Assembly: GCA_003240735.1 (NCBI GenBank)
Contig: QFNE01000006.1
Location: forward strand, 62,001 to 126,000
Source of the DNA: Paracoccus denitrificans
GTDB lineage: Bacteria; Pseudomonadota; Alphaproteobacteria; Rhodobacterales; Rhodobacteraceae
DNA: 64,000 nucleotides
Reading direction: 5' to 3'
Within the stretch, counting starts at the first letter, position 1. The number at the start of each line of letters is the position of its first letter. A program made the position numbers and the translations under genes. The notes under the pieces were generated by a model. The model saw nothing but the letters and a program-made list of their open reading frames with translations. It ran no database searches and was not told the DNA's origin. This document shows positions 36,059 to 44,854 of this stretch, one piece after another.

Positions 36059-36910
36059 ATGCGTAAATTTCTGAGTGCAGTTCTGGCCGGTACCATGGCC
36101 ATTGGTCTGGCCCTGCCTGCGATGGCACAGGACAAGGTCATCAAGATGGGTACGATGGCGTGGGAAGACCTGACCCCCATCACCGGCATCACCAAGAAGG
36201 TGCTGGAAGACAAAGGCTACACCGTCGAAGTCACCGAGTTTTCCGAATGGGGCATCGCGTATGCCGCACTGACGCGGGGCGACGTCCAGATCATGGCGTC
36301 CCAGACCGACTATGTGGCCCAGGATTACTGGCAGCGGAACAAGAACCGGTTGGAGAAGATCTCTCCGGTGTCGCACGGGCTTTACCAGGGGATCGCGGTT
36401 CCGAAATACGTGACCATCGACTCGCTTGAACAGCTGAACGAGAACGCTGAAAAGTTCGGCAACAAGATCGTCGGGATCGAACCGGGTTCGGGCTTGATGC
36501 GCGACGCGACGAATGCGGTGTCGGAATACGGCATCAAGCTGCCGCTGATCGAAGGATCGTCTGCCGCGATGACGGCCGCCCTGAAATCCGCGACCGACCG
36601 TCAGGAATGGATCGCCGTCACCATCTGGGAGCCGTCGTGGATGGCCCAGAAATTCGACATCAAGTATCTGGCCGACCCCAAAGGCGTCTTCCCGCCGCCG
36701 CAAAGCTATTACTGGATCGGGCAGAAGGGTTTCTCGGAAGAAAACCCCGAGGCGCGTGAAGCGATTGCCAGCGTCTATGTGCCCTTGGCCGACATCACCG
36801 CGATCAACGGCGAGGTGAACGACGGCAAGACCATGGATCAGGCGATTGCCGACTGGATCGGCGCCCATGCCGACCTGATCGAGCGTTGGGAAAACATCAA
36901 GTCCTACTGA
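36059..36910 (+). CDS. Glycine betaine/quaternary amine ABC transporter substrate-binding protein (OpuAC-like)
   Basis: 283 aa. Start at 36059 follows GGAGG by 5 bases. Signal peptide MRKFLSAVLAGTMAIGLALP..AMAQ. The mature protein has MAWEDLTPITGITKKVLED, typical of OpuAC/ProX-like proteins, and several Trp/Tyr residues (WEDL, SEWGIAY, WEPSWM, YYWIG) that can form an aromatic cage for a quaternary ammonium ligand. It could bind betaines, including proline- or hydroxyproline-betaine. Confidence 0.88.
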   Translation: MRKFLSAVLAGTMAIGLALPAMAQDKVIKMGTMAWEDLTPITGITKKVLEDKGYTVEVTEFSEWGIAYAALTRGDVQIMASQTDYVAQDYWQRNKNRLEKISPVSHGLYQGIAVPKYVTIDSLEQLNENAEKFGNKIVGIEPGSGLMRDATNAVSEYGIKLPLIEGSSAAMTAALKSATDRQEWIAVTIWEPSWMAQKFDIKYLADPKGVFPPPQSYYWIGQKGFSEENPEAREAIASVYVPLADITAINGEVNDGKTMDQAIADWIGAHADLIERWENIKSY

Positions 36911-36929
36911 GCTGATTGCCGACACGGGC

Positions 36930-36948
36930 GGCCCCGTCTTTCGGGGCC
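36930..36948 (+). other. Intercistronic hairpin after the binding-protein gene
   Basis: GGCCCC / GGGGCC stem with a 7-base loop and no T-run, between the binding-protein stop and the ATPase start. It parallels the hairpin at 26574-26597 and probably sets binding protein above the membrane components. Confidence 0.55.
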
Positions 36949-36984
36949 GTCTGAGCACAGCCACAGCAAGGTCAGGGGGCCACG

Positions 36985-38058
36985 ATGACGAACAACGCCG
37001 ACACGGCCGATCTTTTGATTGATTGCCAATCGATCTGGAAGGTCTTTGGCGCCAGAAGCGACGAAGCGATTTCCGCAATCACCGCCAAGGGCCTGAGCAA
37101 GAAACAGGTCCTGAGCGATTACAACTGTGTCGTCGGTGTGTCCGACGCCTCGATCCAGGTCCACCGGGGCGAGATCTTCTGTATCATGGGCCTGTCGGGA
37201 TCCGGCAAGTCAACACTCATCCGCCTCCTGAACCGCCTGATCGAGCCGAGCCTTGGCAAGATCCTGGTCAAGGGCCGCGATATCGCATCCCTGAAAGAAG
37301 CCGAACTGCGCCAGATGCGCGCGCGTCATATCGGGATGGTGTTCCAGTCCGTTGCGTTATTACCGCAGCGCACCGTGCTGGAAAACGCCGCCTTCGGACT
37401 TGAGGTGCAGGGCGTTCCCAAGGCGGAACGCAACCGCGCCGCCGAAGCCGCGCTGACCAAGGTCGGTCTGGGCGACTGGATGCAACGCTTTCCCCGCGAA
37501 TTGTCGGGCGGGATGCAGCAACGCGTCGGTCTTGCCCGGGCGCTGACTTCAGACCCCGAAATCATTCTGATGGACGAACCTTTCTCCGCGCTGGATCCGC
37601 TGATCCGCCGTCAACTGCAGGACGAGTTTCGTCAGCTGACCAAAGATCTGGGCAAGTCGGCGGTCTTCATCACCCACGATCTGGACGAAGCGATCCGCAT
37701 CGGCGACCGCATTGCGATCATGAAGGACGGCTCGATCATCCAGGTCGGCACGGCCGAGGAAATCGTGATGAACCCGGCCGACCAGTACGTCGCCGACTTC
37801 GTTGCGGGCATTTCGCGCCTGCATCTGATCAAGGCGCATTCGCTGATGACGCCTGCCGCAAACTATGCCGGTGCCATCGACAGCCTGCCGCGCTGTGCGC
37901 CCACGGCCGACATCGACGCGTTGATCGGTGCGCTGACCGAAGGTGGCAGCGATGCCGTCGCGGTGGCAGATGGCGACGCGGTCGTCGGCGTCGTCACCGT
38001 CAACGATCTGCTGCTGGGCGTCCGGGGCAACCCCGACGCCAGCGCCCACGCGGCGTAA
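36985..38058 (+). CDS. Betaine-type ABC transporter ATP-binding protein (ProV/OpuAA-like)
   Basis: 357 aa. Walker A GLSGSGKSTLIRLLNRLIEP, signature LSGGMQQRVGLARAL, Walker B IILMDEPFSALDP. The N-terminal stretch with AISAITAKGLSKKQVLSDYNCVVGV is typical of ProV. The C-terminal region (SDAVAVADGDAVVGVVTVNDLLLGV) resembles one CBS repeat, the ionic-strength sensor of osmoregulated transporters, but only about one repeat is visible. Confidence 0.92.
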   Translation: MTNNADTADLLIDCQSIWKVFGARSDEAISAITAKGLSKKQVLSDYNCVVGVSDASIQVHRGEIFCIMGLSGSGKSTLIRLLNRLIEPSLGKILVKGRDIASLKEAELRQMRARHIGMVFQSVALLPQRTVLENAAFGLEVQGVPKAERNRAAEAALTKVGLGDWMQRFPRELSGGMQQRVGLARALTSDPEIILMDEPFSALDPLIRRQLQDEFRQLTKDLGKSAVFITHDLDEAIRIGDRIAIMKDGSIIQVGTAEEIVMNPADQYVADFVAGISRLHLIKAHSLMTPAANYAGAIDSLPRCAPTADIDALIGALTEGGSDAVAVADGDAVVGVVTVNDLLLGVRGNPDASAHAA

Positions 38059-38068
38059 GGGGGCAACC

Positions 38069-38911
38069 ATGGATCCACTCGGCTGGGCCGCGATCTTTGA
38101 CGAACATGTCGACAACGCACTGTTCTGGGTCAGCGACAACGCGGCCTTCATCTTTGACGGCCTGCGCTGGTTGCTTGAACAGTTCTACGACGGCATCCTT
38201 TGGTTGCTGGAGCTGCCGCCGTTCTATGTGCTGGCGCTGATCGTCGGACTGATCGGCTGGCGCTTGCTTGGCATCGTCGCAGGTGTCGTTCTGGCCTTGG
38301 CGATGGGGCTTTGCGCCTGGATGGGGCTTTGGGCGGAAACCATGCAGACGCTTGCGCTGGTGATCGCCGCCACGATCATCGCGCTGGCCATCAGCCTGCC
38401 GTTGGGGGTTCTGGCCGGACTGTTCCCACGCGTCGACAGGGTGCTGACACCGGCGCTGGACCTGATCCAGACGATGCCGCCCTACATCTATCTGCTGCCG
38501 GCGATTGCCCTGCTGGGGTTTGGCCCGGCAACGGCGCTGATTGCCACGGTCGTCGTCGCCATGCCGCCCGCGATCCGGCTGACCGCCCTTGGCATCCGCA
38601 TGACCCCGGTCGAGTTCATCGAGCTGGGTCAGGCAACCGGTGCCAGCCGCTCGCAGCAGTTCTGGAAAATCCGCGTGCCGTTCGCGATTCCCTCGATCAT
38701 GGCGGGCATCAACCAAAGCCTGATGATGGCCTTCGGCATGGTCGTTATCGCGGGCATCGTCGGTTCGGGCGGGTTGGGCGAGACGATCTATGGCTCCATC
38801 CGCACGCTGGATATCGCCACGTCGATCAACGCCTCCATCGCCATCGTGGTGCTGACCATGATGCTGGACCGTCTGACGCAGCGCGCGGCGGGTAAAGGGG
38901 CGGACAAATGA
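38069..38911 (+). CDS. Betaine-type ABC transporter permease 1 (OpuAB-like)
   Basis: 280 aa, mostly hydrophobic. ALAISLPLGVLAGLFPRVDRVLTPALDLIQTMPPYIYLLP is the core of the ProW/OpuAB family, with the EAA loop around VEFIELGQATGASRSQQF. Start at 38069 fits the family; the frame is open earlier only by overlapping the ATPase gene. It overlaps permease 2 by 4 bases. Confidence 0.9.
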   Translation: MDPLGWAAIFDEHVDNALFWVSDNAAFIFDGLRWLLEQFYDGILWLLELPPFYVLALIVGLIGWRLLGIVAGVVLALAMGLCAWMGLWAETMQTLALVIAATIIALAISLPLGVLAGLFPRVDRVLTPALDLIQTMPPYIYLLPAIALLGFGPATALIATVVVAMPPAIRLTALGIRMTPVEFIELGQATGASRSQQFWKIRVPFAIPSIMAGINQSLMMAFGMVVIAGIVGSGGLGETIYGSIRTLDIATSINASIAIVVLTMMLDRLTQRAAGKGADK

Positions 38912-39741
38912 ACCAGATTTCCCCCGGTGCATTTCTGGCCCCCGCAGTCGATTGGCTGAACACCAATTTCCACGGCCTGTTCTCAGCCATCAGCCGCATC
39001 ATCGAGGCGGTTCTGGGTGCAATCGAAGGCGCGTTGTTGTTCCTGCCCCCGTATGCGGTGATCGGGATCGTCACGCTGGTCGCGCTGGTCGCGATCAGCC
39101 GTGGAGCAGGGGTGATGGCGTTTTGCGCGCTGTTCTTCTGCTGGGCGATGGGTCTGTGGACGGCGTCGATGCAGACGGTTGCGCTGGTCGGGGTGGCGGT
39201 CACGCTTTCGGTTTCCATCGCGGTGCCGCTCGGCATCCTCGCATCCCGCCGCCCGTGGTTCGAAGCGACGTTGCGTCCCATTCTTGACGTCATGCAGACC
39301 GTCCCCCCATGGGTCTATCTGATCCCGGCCGTCATGATCTTCAGTCTTGGCCGGGTGCCCGCGATCATCGCGACGGTCGTCTATGGCATCCCACCGATGC
39401 TGCGCCTGACGACACTGGCGTTTCGCGGCGTCCCCAAGGACCTGAAGGAACTCGGCGCGGCAATCGGCGCGCGTCCCGGCACGATCCTGCGCAAGATCGA
39501 GTTTCCAGCAGCCAAGCCCACGCTGCTGGTCGGCCTGAACCAATGCATCCTTCTGTCGCTGGCGATGGTCGTGCTGGCGGGACTCGTCGGCGCCGGCGGT
39601 CTGGGGGCCGAGGTGACGCGCGGCCTGACCCGGATGGAGATGGGCCTTGGCCTGCGCGCCGGATTGGCAATCGTCGCCATTGCGCTGCTGTTCGACCGGC
39701 TGTCGCGCGGCCTTCTGGACCGCAGCCGCGGGACGGCCTGA
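38908..39741 (+). CDS. Betaine-type ABC transporter permease 2 (OpuAB-like)
   Basis: 277 aa and paralogous to permease 1. It has VSIAVPLGILASRRPWFEATLRPILDVMQTVPPWVYLIP and the EAA loop VPKDLKELGAAIGARPGTIL. Two distinct permeases rather than one homodimer implies a heterodimeric channel, as seen in some alphaproteobacterial betaine systems. It lies 2 bases before the racemase-family gene, tying that enzyme to transport. Confidence 0.9.
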   Translation: MNQISPGAFLAPAVDWLNTNFHGLFSAISRIIEAVLGAIEGALLFLPPYAVIGIVTLVALVAISRGAGVMAFCALFFCWAMGLWTASMQTVALVGVAVTLSVSIAVPLGILASRRPWFEATLRPILDVMQTVPPWVYLIPAVMIFSLGRVPAIIATVVYGIPPMLRLTTLAFRGVPKDLKELGAAIGARPGTILRKIEFPAAKPTLLVGLNQCILLSLAMVVLAGLVGAGGLGAEVTRGLTRMEMGLGLRAGLAIVAIALLFDRLSRGLLDRSRGTA

Positions 39742-39743
39742 CC

Positions 39744-40697
39744 ATGCGCCACCGGTTCTCCTGCATAGACAGCCACACCTGTGGAAACCCGGTGCGCGTC
39801 GTCGCGGGTGGCGCGCCCATGTTGCCGCATCTGCCGATCTTTCAGCGGCGTGATCTGTTCATCCGCGACCATGATTGGGTCCGCACCGCCCTGATGTTCG
39901 AACCCCGCGGCCACGACATCATGTCGGGCGTCATCATCTATCCGCCGCATCGTGACGATTGCGATCTGGCCGCGCTGTTCATCGAGGTGTCCGGCTGCCT
40001 GCCGATGTGCGGGGCGGGCACGATGGGGTTGGCGACGGTGGTCATCGAAGAGGGTCTGGTGACCCCCCGCATCCCGGGACGGCTGGCGGTCGAAACGCCA
40101 GCGGGTCGGGTCGAGGTTGCCTATGAGATGACCGGCGACCGGGTCAGTCGCGTCCGGATGCTGAACGTCCCCAGTTTTCTGCACAGCGAAGGGATCACGG
40201 TCGACGTCCCCGGTGTGGGGCCGCTGACCGTCGACATCTCATACGGCGGCAATTTCTATGCCGTGGTCGAGTCGCAGGAAAACTGGCCGGGTTTCGCGGG
40301 GATGTCCGCCGCGCAGATCGTGAGCCACAGCCGCGCGCTGCGCGAGGCGCTGGCACCCATCGGCCGCACTGTCGTGCACCCCGAAGACGCACGCGTGCAC
40401 GGCGTCGAACATGTCCTGTGGTGCGACGGGCCGGGCGAAAACTCAGCCCCCGGCGGCACCGGCACATCAGCCCGCATCGCGCATCATTACGCCAAAGGTC
40501 GACTGAAGCTGGGCGAGGTCTTTCGCAACGAAAGTCTGATCGGGACGGTGTTCGAAGGGGTCTGCACGCGAGAGGTGAAGGTCGGCGAATACACCGGCAT
40601 CGTCCCCGAGGTGTCCGGGTGGTCGAGGATCATCGGCTATAACACCATCGTGGTCGATGACGACGATCCCCTGCGGCACGGGTTCTCGGTGGTGTGA
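39744..40697 (+). CDS. Proline racemase-family protein with atypical active site
   Basis: 317 aa. FSCIDSHTCGNPVRVVAGGAP is the family N terminus. The first catalytic Cys is kept in GCLPMCGAGTMG, but the usual His of MCGHG is Ala. In the second motif (APGGTGTSARIAHHY) the position that is Cys in racemases/epimerases or Thr in trans-3-hydroxyproline dehydratases is Gly. Two-base proton exchange of the standard kind is therefore unlikely. The gene follows the transporter by 2 bases. A lyase, dehydratase or one-base epimerase on an imported imino acid is possible. Confidence 0.85.
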   Translation: MRHRFSCIDSHTCGNPVRVVAGGAPMLPHLPIFQRRDLFIRDHDWVRTALMFEPRGHDIMSGVIIYPPHRDDCDLAALFIEVSGCLPMCGAGTMGLATVVIEEGLVTPRIPGRLAVETPAGRVEVAYEMTGDRVSRVRMLNVPSFLHSEGITVDVPGVGPLTVDISYGGNFYAVVESQENWPGFAGMSAAQIVSHSRALREALAPIGRTVVHPEDARVHGVEHVLWCDGPGENSAPGGTGTSARIAHHYAKGRLKLGEVFRNESLIGTVFEGVCTREVKVGEYTGIVPEVSGWSRIIGYNTIVVDDDDPLRHGFSVV

Positions 40698-40724
40698 AAA
40701 GGGGCGCCATCAGCGCCCCGATGT

Positions 40725-42269
40725 TCAACGCTGGTCGTTGATCGCGCGGACAACGTGAAAACGCGACACACCGTCATTTGCCAGTTGCGCGACCAGACCC
40801 AATTCCCAGTCAATGTAAGCCTGCATCTTTTCGCGCGCGTTGTCAGTCCCTTCATACGGGCGCTTGTAGGCATCGATCGGGTTTGACGCCTCTCGTCCCT
40901 TCACCTCCAGCTCACCCTGCCACGCGTTGGTGCCGCCAGACAGGACGCTCACCGGGCGGGATGTGGCGCTGCGCGCGACGTCAAGGTTCGCGGCGGCCAC
41001 CCGGCCATCGGGTGAGGTCAGAATGATCGGCCCATCACCGGGAAGCCGGGCGATGTCGCGTGCAAGTTCCGGCCCGGACACGAACCACGCGCCGGGGATG
41101 TGCCCCTTGCGATAGGCGGCGTGGCGCGCAAGGTCGGCGATGACCGCCCCTTCGACGGTGTCCACGGTGTCGCCACCCCACGACCACGGCCTGTGCGCGG
41201 ATGGCAGGTTCAGTCCGTCCGCGTCGTCAAGAACTGCGACCTGCCAGCCCATCTGATGCAACCAGCTGGCGGCCATGCGCGCGCGGACCCCGTCGTCATC
41301 GTAAAGCACGACCCGCGCGCCGCGCACGCCCAGCCATTCGTCCGTTGCCTGAACCAACTGACCACCCGGCGCGGACACAAAGCCCGGCGGGTGGCCCGCC
41401 GCGTGTTCATCGGGGCTGCGGACATCCAGCAGATAAAGCGTCCGGTCGCCTTGGGCCTGCCAAGTGTTCACCGTCGCTGCATCGACGACCGGCACGCCGA
41501 CATGGTCGGCCCAGCGACGTGCATTCGTGCGGGCGATCTCGCGCCCGTCCGTGCTGGGTGCCCCGCCCTTGGCGGTCGCTTTGGTTTCCACCGACAGTCC
41601 CGCCAGCGTCCAGCCGATCGTGCCATTGCGCAGCGCGACGACCCGGTTCGGAATGCCAGCGTTGATCAGGCTTTGCGTGCCGATGATGCTGCGGGTACGG
41701 CCGGCACAGTTGACGACCACCAGCGTATCGGGCGACGGCGCGATGTCGTGGATGCGATAGACTAGTTCACCCCCTGGTACGGATTGGCCGCGCGGGATGC
41801 TCATGGTGGTGAACTCCTCGAACCGGCGGGCGTCCAGCACGACGGCGTTCGGTTCAGTGTCGATGATCCGCTTCACTTCTTCGGCAGGAAGCGAGGGGGT
41901 GTGGCGGATCGATTCGACTAATTCGCCAAACGCCTTCGATGGCACGTTGACGTCGATATAGACCTCGCCCTCTTTCGCATAGGCGGCGAGGCCGCCTTCA
42001 AGGATGCGGACATCGGTGTATCCCAACGCCTCGATCCGCGGGACGGCGCGTGCGGCGTAACCTTCGCCGTCGTCATAGACGACGACCGGCGTGGTCAGAC
42101 GCGGAACAAGCGGGGGTATCCCGATCTCCACCTCGCTGACCGGGACGGTCAGGGCGAAAAGGGGGTGTCCGGCGGCGAAGGGCCCTTCCTCTCGGACATC
42201 GACGAGGGCGATTTCGCGGTTGGCAATCCAATGGGACCGCAGCTCTGCCGGTGTGATGGTTCTGGTCAT
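40725..42269 (-). CDS. Four-domain rhodanese-like sulfurtransferase
   Basis: 514 aa with four rhodanese repeats (about residues 10-110, 125-235, 280-375 and 385-480). Only the second has a Cys in the active loop (VVNCAGRTRS). Loops 1, 3 and 4 read YDDGEGYAAR, YDDDGVRARM and TSPDGRVAAA, all without Cys. So one catalytic and three structural domains are expected. It is downstream of two flavin-dependent enzymes and an ssu-type transporter, suggesting handling of sulfur released from organosulfur compounds. No signal peptide. Confidence 0.85.
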   Translation of the reverse strand: MTRTITPAELRSHWIANREIALVDVREEGPFAAGHPLFALTVPVSEVEIGIPPLVPRLTTPVVVYDDGEGYAARAVPRIEALGYTDVRILEGGLAAYAKEGEVYIDVNVPSKAFGELVESIRHTPSLPAEEVKRIIDTEPNAVVLDARRFEEFTTMSIPRGQSVPGGELVYRIHDIAPSPDTLVVVNCAGRTRSIIGTQSLINAGIPNRVVALRNGTIGWTLAGLSVETKATAKGGAPSTDGREIARTNARRWADHVGVPVVDAATVNTWQAQGDRTLYLLDVRSPDEHAAGHPPGFVSAPGGQLVQATDEWLGVRGARVVLYDDDGVRARMAASWLHQMGWQVAVLDDADGLNLPSAHRPWSWGGDTVDTVEGAVIADLARHAAYRKGHIPGAWFVSGPELARDIARLPGDGPIILTSPDGRVAAANLDVARSATSRPVSVLSGGTNAWQGELEVKGREASNPIDAYKRPYEGTDNAREKMQAYIDWELGLVAQLANDGVSRFHVVRAINDQR

Positions 42270-42282
42270 GTCGCCTGACCTT

Positions 42283-43500
42283 TCAGAAAAATGCGCCGGT
42301 TGGGGGCAGGGCCCCGTTCAGATAGTGATCGCCAATGATCCGTTCCTTGTAGATGCGCGGATTGTGGGCGGCGATGACCTTGATGTTGCGCCAGTGGCGA
42401 TCCAGCGCGCGGCTGGCCGACACGCCGCTGCCTGACGACACGTCGATCAGAAGACCGGCAAGCTGGGCGGCGGTTTCATCGACCACGACCTTGGCTTCCG
42501 CCGCAGCGATACTGGCCGCGACGGACAGATGGTGCGCCTCTGGCTGGCCGATGCGTGACCATGCCAGGTCAAGCGCGGCAATCGCGCGGTCGGTGACGGC
42601 CAGAACGGCGGCGCGGTACCCGGCGATGCGCCCGATCACGGCCTGAAGCTCTGGCTCATCCGCCGGTCGTTCGGCCAGTGCGTGATAGAAGTTGCGGCTG
42701 CGGCCCCGCACGAGGTTCAGTGCGTCCAGCAGAATGCGGTTCACGATCCCCGAAATCACGGTCGTCAGATACACCTGATGAAAGGTGTAGTGGTAAAGAT
42801 AGGGCGCATCGGGGTCAGGTGTCGGCAGCACGAAAAGGTCGTCAGTGCTAATCGCGACGTTGTCGAACACCGTCTTGCCCGATCCTGTCAGCTTCTGACC
42901 GAACCCGTCCCAATCGTCTTCCAGAATGACCCCGGACGCCTTGGTCGCGATGAAGAACTGCTGGATGTTGTCGTCGGGGTCGAGCGCGCTGGCAAACAGG
43001 TGGTCGGCATAGATGTTACCGGTCGAATAGATTTTGGTTCCTGAAACGCGGTATCCGTCGCCTGCGGGTTCCAATCGCGCCCCGGGCACCTGATTGCGCC
43101 CGCCAGCCGCGCTGGTCGTCGTTTCGGAAAACGCGACGCCGAACATGCGGTTGTCTCGCGCAAGGTCCAGAACATGCGCTGAGAAGGGGTCGGCCGCAGT
43201 TTTTAGATGTTGCTCGACGGCAAAGAAGTGGTTGCGGAACACGTGCGCGATGTTCGGATCGGCGGTCGCCAGATCCCGCGCCAGCGCAAACAGTTCGGGA
43301 AGCGTTGCCCCATTCAGGCGCACGGCGCCAAAGCCGCGCCGCTTCAGTTCGGCCGTTTCCTCAAAGATGGGGCGGCGCGCGACATCGCGTTCAGCCGCGC
43401 CATCAGCGAAGTCCTGAAACAGCGCGTCGAAGCCAAGGCGCTGGGTCACCGCGCTCCACGCGGGCGTGGTCAGGCCGGTTTTGAAATCTGTGTGTCGCAT
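42283..43500 (-). CDS. Acyl-CoA dehydrogenase-fold flavin monooxygenase (SfnC/DszC-like)
   Basis: 405 aa with the acyl-CoA dehydrogenase fold. It lacks the usual catalytic Glu context and resembles the DszC/SfnC branch of sulfur-scavenging monooxygenases (FRNHFFAVEQHL, RFSFHQVYLTTVISGIVNRIL-type helices). It lies between the rhodanese gene and an LLM monooxygenase gene (1 base), within a sulfonate uptake operon. Substrate unknown; reduced flavin must come from a reductase not seen here. Confidence 0.78.
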   Translation of the reverse strand: MRHTDFKTGLTTPAWSAVTQRLGFDALFQDFADGAAERDVARRPIFEETAELKRRGFGAVRLNGATLPELFALARDLATADPNIAHVFRNHFFAVEQHLKTAADPFSAHVLDLARDNRMFGVAFSETTTSAAGGRNQVPGARLEPAGDGYRVSGTKIYSTGNIYADHLFASALDPDDNIQQFFIATKASGVILEDDWDGFGQKLTGSGKTVFDNVAISTDDLFVLPTPDPDAPYLYHYTFHQVYLTTVISGIVNRILLDALNLVRGRSRNFYHALAERPADEPELQAVIGRIAGYRAAVLAVTDRAIAALDLAWSRIGQPEAHHLSVAASIAAAEAKVVVDETAAQLAGLLIDVSSGSGVSASRALDRHWRNIKVIAAHNPRIYKERIIGDHYLNGALPPTGAFF

Positions 43501-43501
43501 C

Positions 43502-44851
43502 TTATGCCCTTGTTCCAGTGCGGCGGGTCACCTGATCGCGCGGGTCGGCATAGCGGTCGAGCCCGAGGTGGTCGCGCAGCGTGGTGCCTTCGTATTCGGT
43601 GCGGAACCGGTTGCGCCGTTGAAGGATCGGGATCAGGTGATCGACGATGTCTTCCAGCCCCGAGGTCTGAACGTCGATGTTCAGGTTGAAGCCGTCGGCG
43701 GCGTCACTGTCGATCCAGTTCAGAATGTCGTCTGCAACCTGTTCGGGCGTTCCAACGATCATCCGGTGGCCGCCGATGATATTCGACAGCGCCGCCTGAC
43801 GGGCGGTCCAGTTCGCGGGCCGCGCCTCGGACAGGATCTGCGCCCGGGGCCAGCGTGAAGCGACAGGGACGCGGTCCTCGACGCTGTCGATCAGATCGAA
43901 CGGCAGGGTCTCGTCCAGCGGAATGTCGTCGGGCGTCAGCCCGAAGTGCCGTGCAAGCTCGCCGTGCAGGAAGTTGATGTCCAGACCCGCATCAAGATCG
44001 GCCTTGCGCCGCAAGGCTTCCGCCTCGGTCCCGCCAAGGATGGGGAACAGGCCCGGCATCACCAACAGCTGCGACGGATCGCGACCATTCGCGCGCGCCA
44101 GTGCCTTGACGTCGGCAAAGAATTTCTGCCCGCCCTTGATCGTGCGCTGGCCGGTGAACAGTGCATCGGCATAGCGCGCGCCGAATGCCTTGCTGTCTTC
44201 GGATTGACCGGCCTGAAAGATGACCGGACGGCCTTGCGGCGGAACGGTCGCCGACAGGCTGCCCTTGGCGCGGAAATGCTGGCCCTGAACGTCGATGGGG
44301 CGCAGGCGGGTTTCGTCGACAAAGACGTCACCCTGCGCCACGACCGCATCCCGCGGGACAGAGTCCCACAGGCCGGTCACGATCTCGGCGAACTCACGCG
44401 CGCGCTGATAGCGTTCGTCCTGATTGAACCCGTGATCCAGCCCGTAAGCCGCCAGCGCCACCGGGGTCTGGCTTGTGATGATGTTCCACGCGGCTCTTCC
44501 CTTGGAGATGTGATCGAGCGACGCAATCTGACGCGCGACAACGTAAGGATGGCCAAAGATCGTCGACGTCGTGGCGACCAGCCCGATATGATCGGTCGAC
44601 TGACTGAGCGCGGACAGCAGCGTGATCGGGTCCAGCGCGCGCCACGGACGAGTGAACGCTTCTTCGACAAGTCCTCCCGGGCCGTCGGCCAGAAACAGCG
44701 CGTCGATACGGCCACGCTCGGCCACTTTGGCGATGCGGGTGAAGGCGTCGATGTCGGTCGACAAGGTCGTGGCATCGGGCAGGGTCTTCCATGCGGCGTC
44801 GTGGCGGCCGGATGCCAGCACGTTCACGCCAAGTCTGACAGGTCGTGCCAT
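43502..44851 (-). CDS. LLM-class flavin-dependent monooxygenase (NtaA/SnaA/DszA-like)
   Basis: 449 aa TIM-barrel flavin monooxygenase. Family marks are RVGLGVNVLASGRHDAAWK-like start, DALFLADGPGGL, TSTIFGHPYVVARQIASLDHISKGRAAWNIITS, and GRPVIFQAGQSEDSKAFGARYADALFTGQ. Members desulfonate or oxidise sulfur/nitrogen heterocycles using FMNH2. Three bases separate it from the sulfonate-binding protein gene, so it probably acts on the imported compound. Confidence 0.86.
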   Translation of the reverse strand: MARPVRLGVNVLASGRHDAAWKTLPDATTLSTDIDAFTRIAKVAERGRIDALFLADGPGGLVEEAFTRPWRALDPITLLSALSQSTDHIGLVATTSTIFGHPYVVARQIASLDHISKGRAAWNIITSQTPVALAAYGLDHGFNQDERYQRAREFAEIVTGLWDSVPRDAVVAQGDVFVDETRLRPIDVQGQHFRAKGSLSATVPPQGRPVIFQAGQSEDSKAFGARYADALFTGQRTIKGGQKFFADVKALARANGRDPSQLLVMPGLFPILGGTEAEALRRKADLDAGLDINFLHGELARHFGLTPDDIPLDETLPFDLIDSVEDRVPVASRWPRAQILSEARPANWTARQAALSNIIGGHRMIVGTPEQVADDILNWIDSDAADGFNLNIDVQTSGLEDIVDHLIPILQRRNRFRTEYEGTTLRDHLGLDRYADPRDQVTRRTGTRA

Positions 44852-44854
44852 GGC

